Source of the DNA: Arthrobacter sp. NEB 688
Lineage (GTDB): Bacteria; Actinomycetota; Actinomycetes; Actinomycetales; Dermatophilaceae
Assembly: GCF_013201035.1 (NCBI RefSeq)
Contig: NZ_CP053707.1
Coordinates: forward strand, 1-64,000
Reading direction: 5' to 3'
Length of the DNA: 64,000 nt
Shown: positions 30,369 through 38,380 of the stretch, piece after piece
How the letters are laid out: every line of letters starts with the position of its first letter
How positions within the stretch are numbered: position 1 is the stretch's first letter
The notes under the pieces: model-generated
Seen by the model: only the letters and a program-made list of their open reading frames with translations
Database searches by the model: none
What the model was told of the DNA's origin: nothing
Made by a program: the position numbers and the translations under genes

Positions 30369-30398
30369 GAAGGGCCGGCGTCAGGACGCCGGCCCTTC
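30369..30398. terminator. hairpin after tRNA-Ala 3'-end copy
   Basis: Perfect 14-bp stem gaagggccggcgtc / gacgccggcccttc, 2-nt loop. On the minus strand it follows the 14-nt copy of the tRNA-Ala 3' end at 30406-30419, mirroring the hairpin that follows the real tRNA. Confidence 0.8.
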
Positions 30399-30405
30399 TC
30401 TCGAG

Positions 30406-30419
30406 TGGAGCTGAGGGGA
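30406..30419 (-). repeat. copy of tRNA-Ala 3' end
   Basis: tggagctgagggga (plus-strand reading) is identical to 30531-30544, the last 14 nt of tRNA-Ala, 125 bp downstream of it in the direction of transcription. A preceding base match extends it to 15 nt. Both copies are followed by a GC-rich hairpin starting with gaagg. Confidence 0.85.
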
Positions 30420-30481
30420 CCCCGTCGCGAGGAGGCGCTCCGCGCCGGCGACTCCTCCTCGAATCCCCGCGACTCGTCCCA

Positions 30482-30530
30482 CCGATGACGAAGGACCCGG
30501 CGAAAAGCGTGCCGGGTCCTTCGTCATCGG
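30482..30530. terminator. 20-bp stem abutting tRNA-Ala 3' end
   Basis: Perfect 20-bp inverted repeat ccgatgacgaaggacccggc / gccgggtccttcgtcatcgg with a 9-nt loop (gaaaagcgt). It begins at the base after the tRNA discriminator, and pairing can extend three bases into the tRNA itself (30479-30533). Confidence 0.85.
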
Positions 30531-30603
30531 TGGAGCTGAGGGGATTCGAACCCCTGGCCTTCTCATTGCGAACGAGACGCGCTACCAACTGCGCCACAGC
30601 CCC
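30531..30603 (-). tRNA. tRNA-Ala, anticodon CGC
   Basis: 73-nt cloverleaf on the minus strand: acceptor GGGGCTG/CAGCTCC with the G3-U70 wobble that identifies alanine tRNAs, D-arm GCGC/GCGC with AGTTGGTA, anticodon loop TTCGCAA (CGC, reads GCG) and T-arm AGGGG-TTCGAAT-CCCCT. Discriminator A; CCA not encoded. Confidence 0.95.
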
Positions 30604-30752
30604 GAGTGCGGAGAAACGATAACACCGCCGGGCCCCCCGTCCGAAACCGGCCCACCGCAGCGCGAGTGGTGCGCGTCGGCGGCGCCGTCGGCGCTGGTCT
30701 TCCGGCCTGCCACGCCGCGTCCGGCCTGCTCCGGACCCCCTAGAGTCGACGC

Positions 30753-32051
30753 ATGAGACTCCCCCGGCCCGGCGGCCGCCCCACCCGCGGTGGCCCCAGC
30801 GACCTGCCGAGGAGCCTGCCCACGACGGGCGTCGAGCCCCTCACCGCGCACGACCCCCGCGGTCGGGCCGAGTGGGGCGTCCCGCTCGGTGTGCGCACCG
30901 CCAGCGAGTGGGCCTGGCGGGGCATCGTCATCGGCGCCGCGCTCGGGGTCGTCCTCTGGCTGACGACCGTCCTGTCCGAGGTGGTCATCCCGATCATCGT
31001 CGCGCTGCTGCTCAGCGCCCTGCTGCACCCGGTGCACAACTTCCTCGCGCGGGCCCTGCCCCGCGGGCTCGCCGCGTTCGTCACGGTCATCGGGACGATG
31101 GCCGTCGTCTTCGGCCTCATCTCGTTCGTCGGCTCACAGCTGGGGAGCCAGCTCGGGGACATCACGACCAAGGTCACCGACGGCATCGACCAGATCCGCA
31201 GCTGGGTCCAGACCACGTTCGGCATCACCGACACCCAGCTGACCGAGTACCTCGCCAAGGCCCGTGAGTCGATGAGCTCCTCCGGGATCGGCGACACCGC
31301 CGCCGCGGCCGGGCTCACCGTCGGTCACCTCCTGACCGGCTTCTTCCTCGGCCTGTTCACGCTCTTCTTCTTCCTCTACGACGGCTCCGGCATCTGGGGC
31401 TGGGTCGTGCGCCTGGCCCCCCGCGGCGCCCGGGAGCGCGTCCACTCCTCCGGCATCATCGCCTGGGGTCAACTGGCCGCCTTCACGCGCGCGACGATCT
31501 TCGTGGCCGCGGCGGACGCCATCGGCATCGGCGTCGGCGCCGCGATCCTCGGCGTGCCGTTCGCCTCGGGCATCGCCCTGCTCGTCTTCTTCGGCGCGTT
31601 CATCCCGATCGTCGGCGCGGCCGTGTCGGGCGCGGTCGCCGTGCTCCTGGCGCTCGTCGCGCTCGGGCCGGTGCAGGCGCTCATCATGCTCGCCATCGTC
31701 ATCGGGGTGCAGCAGATGGAGAGCCACCTGCTCCAGCCGCTGCTCATCGGCCGGGCGATGCGCCTGCACCCGCTGGCCGTCATCCTCGCCATCGCCGCGG
31801 GGCTCATCCTCGCCGGCGTCATCGGCGGCCTCATCGCGGTGCCGACCGTCGCCGTGCTCAACGCGGTCGGGCACCACCTGCTCGACAACCCGGGCTCCCC
31901 GGCGCAGGAGGTCGACCCCGACGACGACATGACCGCCCGGTCGGTCCTCGGCGACGAGGCCGCCGACCGCGCCGAGCTGCACGCGGCACAGTCCGAGGCC
32001 CGTCGCCTGGGCCAGGACGTGCCCGAGGACCCGCAGCCCGAGCAGGACTGA
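30753..32051 (+). CDS. AI-2E family transporter (PerM-like permease)
   Basis: 432-aa membrane protein with about eight helices. The N-terminal pair contains VVIPIIVALLLSALLHPVHNFL. The long extracytoplasmic loop between about residues 130 and 190 is followed by FFLGLFTLFFFLYDG and the conserved GVPFASGIALLVFFGAFIPIVGA and QQMESHLLQPLLIGRA. Members include exporters of AI-2, Na+/H+ antiporters and uncharacterised permeases, so the substrate is open. TAGAGT lies 7 nt before the ATG. The acidic C-terminal 50 residues are disordered. Confidence 0.9.
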   Translation: MRLPRPGGRPTRGGPSDLPRSLPTTGVEPLTAHDPRGRAEWGVPLGVRTASEWAWRGIVIGAALGVVLWLTTVLSEVVIPIIVALLLSALLHPVHNFLARALPRGLAAFVTVIGTMAVVFGLISFVGSQLGSQLGDITTKVTDGIDQIRSWVQTTFGITDTQLTEYLAKARESMSSSGIGDTAAAAGLTVGHLLTGFFLGLFTLFFFLYDGSGIWGWVVRLAPRGARERVHSSGIIAWGQLAAFTRATIFVAAADAIGIGVGAAILGVPFASGIALLVFFGAFIPIVGAAVSGAVAVLLALVALGPVQALIMLAIVIGVQQMESHLLQPLLIGRAMRLHPLAVILAIAAGLILAGVIGGLIAVPTVAVLNAVGHHLLDNPGSPAQEVDPDDDMTARSVLGDEAADRAELHAAQSEARRLGQDVPEDPQPEQD

Positions 32052-32065
32052 CCCCCACCTCACCG

Positions 32066-32115
32066 CGAACGTGTGTGAACTCGCCGGACTTTCCCGGCGA
32101 GTTCACACACGTTCG
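32066..32115. repeat. inverted repeat, family A copy 2 (22-bp arms)
   Basis: Perfect arms cgaacgtgtgtgaactcgccgg and complement with a 6-nt loop (actttc). The outer 14 bp are the same as at 1475 and 32139, but the inner stem is different, with both sides changed together so pairing is kept. It lies 14 bp past the AI-2E gene stop and may terminate transcription here. Confidence 0.85.
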
Positions 32116-32138
32116 TGCTGGAGGACGCCGGGCTCCCC

Positions 32139-32188
32139 CGAACGTGTGTGAAGAAGCGCGGGATACCGACGTTCTTCACACACGTTCG
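32139..32188. repeat. inverted repeat, family A copy 3 (17-bp arms)
   Basis: Arms cgaacgtgtgtgaagaa and ttcttcacacacgttcg with a 16-nt unpaired middle. The arm matches copy 1 at 1475 more closely than its neighbour 24 bp away. Confidence 0.85.
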
Positions 32189-32263
32189 CGGTGACACGGG
32201 GCGCGGTCGGTCAGGCGCCGGCCGATTCGCTCAGGCGCTCGTGGTGAACGCGGGTGGGGCCGG

Positions 32264-33280
32264 TCAGGCGCCGGCGGCGCGGCGCTGGCGCAGGTCGTCC
32301 TCGCGGGCCGGGGCCTGCACCGGGGCGGCCTCGGGGGCCGTCGCGGCGGGGGCGACGGCGGGACGCTCGGCCTTGGCCTTCATCGTGTAGGTCGGGCGCG
32401 GCACGGGGACGGGCTCCCACGTGAGCGGGATGTCGTCCTCGTCGACGAGGTGGACGTACTCGATGACCGGCTCCGGCTCGGGGGCCGGAGCTGCAGGGGG
32501 CGCCTGGACCACCGGGGCGGTCTCGACGGCGGCGTCGGCGGTGACCGTGGAGCCGGCGGCGACGGCGGTCGCCGCGACCTCGGTGTCCTCGTGCTCGGTG
32601 CGGGACTCGTCCGCAGCGGCCCGGGAGCGGCGCGTGCCCGCGTCGTCGACGGACGGCGCCGCGGGACGGGAGGCAGCGGCCGGACGCGCGGCTGCAGGAC
32701 GACGACGGGCGGCGGTCGCCGGGGCGGCCGTGGCGCGACGCCGCGCCTCGTCGGCCGAGCGACGGCGCTGGGCGGAGCGGGCGGCCTGCTCGGCGCGGAC
32801 CCCGGCCCGCACCCAGCCGAAGGCGGCGAGCAGGGCGATGCCCGCGACGGCGGGGACCCAGCCGGAGACGGAGGAGAAGGCGGCCAGCGGCCCGGTGACG
32901 ACGACGGCCAGCAGCGCGCCGAGGAGCGCGAGGCCGCGCACGCGGCGCGGAGCGCCCTGGTGGGCGGCGGCCGCGGGGCGCGTCCGGACGGGGGCGGGCA
33001 CCGGTCGGGCGGAGCCGCCCTCGGCCGCCACGGCACGCTTGACGGTGACCTCGGGGCGCGCCGAGCGCGCCGGGTGCACGGAGTACGTCCGCGGCGCGGG
33101 GTCGGAGAGGTCGGTGCGCGGGATGGGGGCGCGGCGCTCGAGCACGCGCATCGCGGCGCTGAACTGCTCGACCGACCGGGCGGTCGAGAGCTGGTCGCGA
33201 CGACGGATCCAGTACTGCACGAAGTAGGCAGCCCAGACCCCGAGGAGGACGAGGAAGATCAGGCTCGACGGGGACCGCAC
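32264..33280 (-). CDS. sepX: SepX/GlpR-type divisome membrane protein
   Basis: 338 aa. An N-terminal membrane helix (SSLIFLVLLGVWAAYFVQYW) is followed directly by the hallmark RRRDQLSTARSVEQFSAAMRVLERR. A hydrophobic hairpin lies at about 115-160, and the rest is a long Ala/Pro/Arg-rich disordered tail. SepX (GlpR) supports septum formation in filamentous actinobacteria. The position at the end of the UDPGP/moeA/moaC/mog/rimJ block is the conserved context. GTG at 33280 is favoured by TACCGT 8 nt upstream. Confidence 0.82.
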   Translation of the reverse strand: MRSPSSLIFLVLLGVWAAYFVQYWIRRRDQLSTARSVEQFSAAMRVLERRAPIPRTDLSDPAPRTYSVHPARSARPEVTVKRAVAAEGGSARPVPAPVRTRPAAAAHQGAPRRVRGLALLGALLAVVVTGPLAAFSSVSGWVPAVAGIALLAAFGWVRAGVRAEQAARSAQRRRSADEARRRATAAPATAARRRPAAARPAAASRPAAPSVDDAGTRRSRAAADESRTEHEDTEVAATAVAAGSTVTADAAVETAPVVQAPPAAPAPEPEPVIEYVHLVDEDDIPLTWEPVPVPRPTYTMKAKAERPAVAPAATAPEAAPVQAPAREDDLRQRRAAGA

Positions 33281-33305
33281 GGTCCGACGGTAGGTGCCGT
33301 CGGCC

Positions 33306-34028
33306 TCAGGATTCCGCACCCGGGTCGGTGTGTCGCGGAAGTGACTGCTGTGACGGCTGTTCCGACGCCGCGATCCGGGCCAGGCGAGCGGTGAGGGGCT
33401 CGCCGCCGAGGTCCTCCACGGTCAGCGCGAACGACAGGTGGTCGCGCCAGGCGCCGTCGATGTGGAGGTACGCGGGACGCCTTCCCTCGGAACGGAACCC
33501 GAGCTTGCGCACCACCGCGAGGCTTGCCGTGTTCTCGGGGCGGACGTTGATCTCCATGCGGTGCAGCCCGACCCGGCGCAGGAGGTGGTCGCCGACGAGC
33601 GCGACGGCGGTCGGCACGACCATCTGGCCGGCGACGGCCCGGCTCACCCAGTAGCCGACCGTGCACGAGCGGAAGGAGCCGTAGACGATGGTGCCGACGT
33701 TGACCTGGCCGACGAGGCGCCCCCCGGACTCGAGCGCCAGCGGGAGGGACCGGCCGGCCGCCGCCTCCACCTCGTAGGCGGCGACGAGCTCGTCGAAGGT
33801 GCGGGCGGGAGCATCGGGGTCGGGCGAGGTCGCGTCCCACGGCTCGAGCCAGGCCGCGTTCGCCCGGCGCACGGCCTGGAAGACGGGGGCGTCCTCACGG
33901 ACGAGCGGGCGCAGCAGGACGTCGGCGCCGGTCGGGGTGGTGCCCGACAGGCGCAGCGGCCACACCCACTCCCTCGGCGCCCCGGCCGCCGGCCCGTCCC
34001 CCTCCGGACGCCGCAGCCGGCGCCACAT
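33306..34028 (-). CDS. rimJ: RimJ/RimL-type GNAT acetyltransferase
   Basis: 240 aa. Acetylates N-termini or small amines with acetyl-CoA; target unknown. Motifs: LRPLVREDAPVFQAVRRANAAWL at the N-terminus, GYWVSRAVAGQMVVPTAVAL for motif A and the C-terminal HRMEINVRPENTASLAVVRKLGFRSEG, all standard for the RimJ subgroup. The start codon overlaps the mogA stop (TGATG). The gene order within the block supports the RimJ-like label, but the biological substrate is not shown. Confidence 0.88.
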   Translation of the reverse strand: MWRRLRRPEGDGPAAGAPREWVWPLRLSGTTPTGADVLLRPLVREDAPVFQAVRRANAAWLEPWDATSPDPDAPARTFDELVAAYEVEAAAGRSLPLALESGGRLVGQVNVGTIVYGSFRSCTVGYWVSRAVAGQMVVPTAVALVGDHLLRRVGLHRMEINVRPENTASLAVVRKLGFRSEGRRPAYLHIDGAWRDHLSFALTVEDLGGEPLTARLARIAASEQPSQQSLPRHTDPGAES

Positions 34029-34525
34029 CAGTGGTCGCCCCCGCGGACCTGGTCGAGGGCGTGCGGCAGGACCTCGGCGAGGACGGCGAGGGCGTCGCGC
34101 ACCCCGCCGCTGGACCCCGGGAGGTTGACGACGAGCGTGCGCCCCGCGAGCCCCGCGAGCCCGCGCGAGAGCACCGCGGTCGGGATGCCCTGCGCCACAC
34201 CGCGCGCCCGCACGGCCTCGGCGAGTCCGGGGACCTCGCGGTCCAGCAGCGGCCGGGTGGCCTCGGGCGTGCCGTCGGTCGGCGTCAGGCCCGTCCCGCC
34301 GGTGGTCAGGAGCAGGTCGGGCCCCTCGGCGAGGGCGGCGACGAGCGCTTCGGCCACGGCCGGTCCGTCGGGGACGACCCGCGGCTCGGCGACCTCGCAG
34401 CCCCAGCCCCGCAGGGCCTCGACGATGAGGGCGCCCCCGCGGTCGGGGTAGACGCCCTGCGCGGCGCGCGTCGAGCAGGTGACGACGGCGGCGCGGCGGC
34501 CGGTGAGGTCGGGCTGCTCGCTCAT
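34028..34525 (-). CDS. mog: molybdopterin adenylyltransferase (MogA/MoaB)
   Basis: 165 aa; activates molybdopterin by adenylation before molybdate insertion. Contains VVTCSTRAAQG at the N-terminus, the substrate loop TTGGTGLTPTDGTPEAT (about 85-101) and VNLPGSSGGVRDAL. The ATG overlaps the moaC stop by 4 nt (ATGA), and the stop overlaps rimJ by one base, so it lies inside a tightly coupled operon moeA-moaC-mog-rimJ. Confidence 0.93.
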   Translation of the reverse strand: MSEQPDLTGRRAAVVTCSTRAAQGVYPDRGGALIVEALRGWGCEVAEPRVVPDGPAVAEALVAALAEGPDLLLTTGGTGLTPTDGTPEATRPLLDREVPGLAEAVRARGVAQGIPTAVLSRGLAGLAGRTLVVNLPGSSGGVRDALAVLAEVLPHALDQVRGGDH

Positions 34526-35016
34526 CGTTCCTCCTCCCAGTCCCCGGAGCGACCGCCGGACTTCGCGGTGACGCGGACGTCGGTGATGCGCGCGCGCTTG
34601 TCGACGGCCTTGACCATGTCGATGAGCCCGAGCGCGGCGACGGTGACGGCGGTCAGCGCCTCCATCTCGATGCCGGTGCGGTCGGCCGTGCGCGCCTCGG
34701 CCCGGATCTCGACGCCGTCGTCGACGACGTCGAGGTCGACCTCGACCGCGTGCACCGCGACGGGGTGCGCCAGCGGCACGAGCTCGGGGGTGCGCTTGAC
34801 GGCCTGGATGCCGGCGATCCGGGCGACCGCGAGCGCGTCGCCCTTCGGCACGGTGCCGTCGCGCAGCGCCGCGACGGCCGCCGCCGAGAGCAGCACCCGC
34901 CCCCGCGCCTCGGCCCGGCGCGCCGTGACGGCCTTCGCCGAGACGTCGACCATGTGGGCCGTGCCGTCCGGCCGGACGTGGGTCAGCCCGCTCACCGGGC
35001 GCTGGGGGTCAGCCAC
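34522..35016 (-). CDS. moaC: cyclic pyranopterin monophosphate synthase
   Basis: 164 aa; with MoaA (not in the window) makes cPMP, the first intermediate of molybdenum cofactor synthesis. Conserved segments: MVDVSAKAVTARRAEARG, KGDALAVARIAGIQAVKRTPELVPLAHP, and the catalytic-region GIEMEALTAVTVAALGLIDMVKAVDK ending in TAKSGGRSG. The GTG start lies inside the moeA 3' end (8-nt overlap). Confidence 0.95.
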   Translation of the reverse strand: MADPQRPVSGLTHVRPDGTAHMVDVSAKAVTARRAEARGRVLLSAAAVAALRDGTVPKGDALAVARIAGIQAVKRTPELVPLAHPVAVHAVEVDLDVVDDGVEIRAEARTADRTGIEMEALTAVTVAALGLIDMVKAVDKRARITDVRVTAKSGGRSGDWEEER

Positions 35017-36229
35017 AGCCCCGATGATGCCCCAGCAGCGGCAGGCAGCGGAGCCTGGCCCCCTCCTCGACCCGCCCGACCTCGGCCGGGACGACGGCCA
35101 GCGCGGTCGCCTCGGCGAGCGCCCCCAGCACGTGCGACCCCTGGCCGCCCGAGGGGACGACGACGCCGTCCCGCTCGACGACGCGGGTCATCTCGGTGCG
35201 CCCGGGGGCGGCCGGCCACGACGCGCCGGCGACGGCCTCGAAGGCGCCGTCGTCGTCGGGCTCGAGCCCGGCGAGCCGCCGCAGCGCGGGCAGGACGAAG
35301 ACGTGGAACGAGACGTACGAGCTGACCGGGTTGCCGGGGAGCGTGACGACGGGCAGGCCGCTCGCGGCGACCCGACCGCAGCCCTGGGGCATCCCGGGGC
35401 GCATCGCGACCTTGGTGAAGTCGACGCCGCCGTCGGCGGTCAGGACCTCCTTCACCGTGTCGTAGACGCCCATCGAGACGCCGCCGGTCGTGATGACGAG
35501 GTCGGGGTCGCCGTCGGGCGCCGCGAGGAAGGCGCGCACCGCGTCGGCCTCGTCGCGCAGGTGGACCCCGGCCGCGACCTCGGCGCCGGCCGCCTCGACG
35601 AGCGCGCGGAGCATCAGGTGGTTGGAGTCGACGATCTGCCCGTGCTCGAGCCGGCCGCCGACGGGGACGAGCTCGTCGCCGGTCGAGACCACGGTGACGC
35701 GCGGGCGCCGGTGGACGACGACCTCGGGGATGTTCGACGCCGCGGCGAGCGCGACGTGGCCCGGCCCGAAGCGGGTACCCGCCGTCAGCACCACCGTGCC
35801 GGCCCGGACGTCCTCGCCGCGGTGGCGCAGGTGGCGCCCGACCTCGGGCTCGAGCCGCACCGAGACCTGCTGCGCCCCACCGTCGGTCATCTCGACCGCG
35901 ACCACCGCGTCCGCGCCCTCGGGCAGGGGCGCACCGGTCATGATGCGCAGGGCGTGGCCGGGCTCGAGGACGTGCCGGGTCGTGTCGCCGGCCGCGACGT
36001 CGCCGTCGACCGGGAGGACCACCGGCGACTCCTCGCCCGCCCCGGCGAGGTCGGCGGCCCGCACGGCGTAGCCGTCCATCGCCGAGTTGTCGAAGCCCGG
36101 GAGGTCGACCAGCGCGACGGCGTCCTCCGCGAGGACCCGGCCGAGGGCGGACCCGACCGGGACGCGCTCGGAGGGAAGGGGGTCGACGAGGGAGAGCACG
36201 ACCGTTCGGTGCTCGTCGACGGTGCGCAT
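35009..36229 (-). CDS. moeA: molybdopterin molybdenumtransferase
   Basis: 406 aa; inserts molybdate into adenylated molybdopterin. The sequence shows DLPGFDNSAMDGYAVRAADL, MTGAPLPEGADAVV, VVSTGDELV, ITTGGVSMGVYDTVKEVL and LPGNPVSSYVSFHVFV, the full set for MoeA, with domain IV at the C-terminus. The ATG overlaps the stop of the UDPGP gene (TGATG), coupling cofactor synthesis to UDP-glucose synthesis in one transcript. Confidence 0.95.
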   Translation of the reverse strand: MRTVDEHRTVVLSLVDPLPSERVPVGSALGRVLAEDAVALVDLPGFDNSAMDGYAVRAADLAGAGEESPVVLPVDGDVAAGDTTRHVLEPGHALRIMTGAPLPEGADAVVAVEMTDGGAQQVSVRLEPEVGRHLRHRGEDVRAGTVVLTAGTRFGPGHVALAAASNIPEVVVHRRPRVTVVSTGDELVPVGGRLEHGQIVDSNHLMLRALVEAAGAEVAAGVHLRDEADAVRAFLAAPDGDPDLVITTGGVSMGVYDTVKEVLTADGGVDFTKVAMRPGMPQGCGRVAASGLPVVTLPGNPVSSYVSFHVFVLPALRRLAGLEPDDDGAFEAVAGASWPAAPGRTEMTRVVERDGVVVPSGGQGSHVLGALAEATALAVVPAEVGRVEEGARLRCLPLLGHHRGCG

Positions 36230-37611
36230 CAGGAGGCCCCGTCCAGCCGCGTGCCGTCCGCCAGCCGCCGGGGCTCGCCCGTGAGGTGGACGTCGCCGAC
36301 GCAGACGACGTCCGCGCCGAAGGTCACGTCGGCCTCGACCCGCAGGCTCGTGCACTCGCGCAGCGACGGTGCGCCGGAGGGGAACCGGGCCTCGAAGTCG
36401 TCGACGAGCCGGTAGGCCGGCCCGAGGTCGACGAAGGGGTCCGGGTGGTCGGTGGCCGCCTCGACGGTGGCGTCGGCGGCGAGGCGGTAGAGGTCGCTGC
36501 GGATGAGCAGGAGCTCGTTGGTCGTCTTGACCGGGCGGAACCGGCTGCGCGGCACCGCGATCGCCCGCGCGCCGTCGAAGAGCTCGACGGCTGCGCCCAT
36601 CGCCGACTCGACCTGGACGACCGGCGTCGAGGAGGGGTCGGTGGGGTCGACGGTCTTGCGGTTGACGATGATCGGCAGCCCGAGGACGCCGTCGCGCTCG
36701 TCCAGCCGGGCGGCGAGGACCTCCAGGTCGATCCACAGGTTGTTCGTGTGGAACCAGCGGTGCCGCTCGAGGTCCTGGAAGTACTCGTCCTCCCCCGGCG
36801 CCACGGCCGCGGAGTCACGCAGCACGAGGCGCCCGTCGCCGTGCCGCACGACGAGCTGGCCGCCCTTGCGGTCGTTGACGGTGCGGGCGCTCATCTCCGC
36901 GACGTAGGGGATGCCCTCGGCCGCCATCCACGCCGGAATCGCGCCGTCGCAGGTCGCGCCGAGGTTGTCGGCGTTGGAGAGGAACAGGTGGCGGAAGCCG
37001 CGTCGCCGCAGCTCCGCCAGGAGGCCGGTCGTGCGCAGCGCGACGAAGACGTCGCCGTGGCCGGGCGGGCACCACTCGAGCTCGGGGTCGGCGGGGTGCT
37101 CGACCGGGAAGAGGTCGTCGGCGCGGAGCTTGGGCTCCTTGCTCTGAAGAAAGTCCAGCGGCAGCCCGTCGACCTCGAGCCCCGGATGGCGCCGGAGGAT
37201 CTCGAGCGAGGCGTCCCGCGTCCGGAAGGAGTCCATGAGCAGGAGCGGCACCTCGACGCCGTGCTCGCGGCGCAGGGCGAGCACCTGCTCGGCGATGACG
37301 TCGAGGAAGGAGCGGCCCTCGCGGACCTCGAGCGCCGACTTCGGCCCCTGGATCCCCATGCTCGTGCCGAGACCGCCGTTGAGCTTGACGACGACGGTGC
37401 CGGCCAGCGCCTCGCGGACGGCCTCCGGCGAGAGGTCGAGGTCGGCCAGCGACGGCGGGTCGGGCAGGGGGTCGACGGTGGCCTCGGGGATGGTCCCGGT
37501 CACGTCCGCGGCGAGCTGCTCGTGGTACTGGGCGAAGACGCGGACGGCGAGCTCGTCGACCCCGGCCTCGCGCATCCTGGCCGTCGCGGCCCGGAGGGCT
37601 TCGCTGGTCAT
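36229..37611 (-). CDS. UTP-glucose-1-phosphate uridylyltransferase, eukaryote-like UDPGP family
   Basis: 460 aa. Makes UDP-glucose from UTP and glucose-1-phosphate. The nucleotide loop VVKLNGGLGTSMGIQGPKS (about 75-93), PLLLMDSFRT, FLQSKEPKLRADDLFPVE, CPPGHGDVF and FLSNADNLGA mark it as the large UDPGP family typical of eukaryotes and some actinobacteria. It is not the short bacterial GalU, so I leave the symbol blank. First gene of the moeA-moaC-mog-rimJ transcript; TAGGGT lies 7 nt before its ATG. Confidence 0.9.
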   Translation of the reverse strand: MTSEALRAATARMREAGVDELAVRVFAQYHEQLAADVTGTIPEATVDPLPDPPSLADLDLSPEAVREALAGTVVVKLNGGLGTSMGIQGPKSALEVREGRSFLDVIAEQVLALRREHGVEVPLLLMDSFRTRDASLEILRRHPGLEVDGLPLDFLQSKEPKLRADDLFPVEHPADPELEWCPPGHGDVFVALRTTGLLAELRRRGFRHLFLSNADNLGATCDGAIPAWMAAEGIPYVAEMSARTVNDRKGGQLVVRHGDGRLVLRDSAAVAPGEDEYFQDLERHRWFHTNNLWIDLEVLAARLDERDGVLGLPIIVNRKTVDPTDPSSTPVVQVESAMGAAVELFDGARAIAVPRSRFRPVKTTNELLLIRSDLYRLAADATVEAATDHPDPFVDLGPAYRLVDDFEARFPSGAPSLRECTSLRVEADVTFGADVVCVGDVHLTGEPRRLADGTRLDGAS

Positions 37612-37618
37612 GCCGCCC

Positions 37619-37628
37619 ACCCTACGAT
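37619..37628. promoter_or_regulatory. head-to-head -10 boxes of two leaderless genes
   Basis: The 10 bp accctacgat contain TACGAT (plus strand, 7 nt before the 5-FCL ATG) and TAGGGT (minus strand, 7 nt before the UDPGP ATG), overlapping by two bases. Both genes would start transcription from the same opened DNA. Confidence 0.6.
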
Positions 37629-37635
37629 GCCGGAC

Positions 37636-38211
37636 ATGCCGCAGAGCCCGAAGACCGTGCGCCGGAGGGAGCTGCGCACCCGGCGCCGCGAGATCGCCGC
37701 GGGGCGCGCGACCGGGCGTGATGCCGAGGCGCTCGCGCGCGGGGCGGGCGACCTGCTCGACCGCCTCCGGCTCGGCCCGGGCGCCGTCGTCCTCTCGTAC
37801 GAGTCGATCACCGGCGAGCCCCCGACCGGCGCGATGAACACCGCCCTCGTCGCACGCGGTGTGCGGGTGCTCGTCCCCGACACCCTCGAGGACCTCGACC
37901 TCGACTGGCACGACCTCGCCGAGTCCGACCCCGGCGCGGCCCGGCTCGGCCTCGACGCCCCCGGCCTCGCGGACCTCGTCCTCGCCCCGGGCCTGACCGT
38001 CGACGCCGACGGCACCCGGATGGGGCAGGGCGGCGGCTGCTACGACAAGGCGCTCCCCCGCCGCCGTGCCGGCGTCCCGGTCGTCGTGCTGCTGCACCCG
38101 GGCGAGCTCGACGACGACCCGCTGCCCCGCGAGGAGCACGACGTGCCCGTGGACGCGGTGCTCACCGCCGACGGGCTGACCGTCCTGCGACCGGGCGCCC
38201 TCGACCGCTGA
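37636..38211 (+). CDS. 5-formyltetrahydrofolate cyclo-ligase family protein
   Basis: 191 aa; converts 5-formyl-THF to 5,10-methenyl-THF with ATP. N-terminal basic KTVRRRELRTRRREIAAGRA, VVLSYESITGEPPTG, and the signature VDADGTRMGQGGGCYDKAL followed by HDVPVDAVLTADG. Two ATGs occur at 37627 and 37636. The first overlaps the -10 box, so I chose the second. Divergent from the UDPGP gene, as in other actinobacteria. Confidence 0.92.
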   Translation: MPQSPKTVRRRELRTRRREIAAGRATGRDAEALARGAGDLLDRLRLGPGAVVLSYESITGEPPTGAMNTALVARGVRVLVPDTLEDLDLDWHDLAESDPGAARLGLDAPGLADLVLAPGLTVDADGTRMGQGGGCYDKALPRRRAGVPVVVLLHPGELDDDPLPREEHDVPVDAVLTADGLTVLRPGALDR

Positions 38212-38222
38212 CGGCCCGGTCG

Positions 38223-38366
38223 GTGTACAGAAATCGACACTTTCGACGATTGATGCACGCCGACGGGTCTCCGGCCGCGTGCACAAATCGACGCTTTCGA
38301 CGATTGATGCACGCCGACGGGTCTCCGGCCGCGTGCACAAATCGACACTTTCGACGATTGGTGCAC
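38223..38366. repeat. three tandem 54-bp hairpin units (family B)
   Basis: Units with aaatcgac(a/g)ctttcgacgatt start at 38231, 38285 and 38339. Each folds as a hairpin of about 34 nt with near-perfect 12-bp arms (unit 3: gtgcacaaatcg / cgattggtgcac, one mismatch). Units are separated by gccgacgggtctccggccgc. They fill the convergent gap between the 5-FCL and penicillin acylase genes, and may serve as a terminator. Confidence 0.85.
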
Positions 38367-38380
38367 GCTGACGGGGCGGG

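Noticed and set aside
30307-30597. Small ORFs over tRNA-Ala
   Set aside because: They overlap the tRNA and its terminator hairpins.
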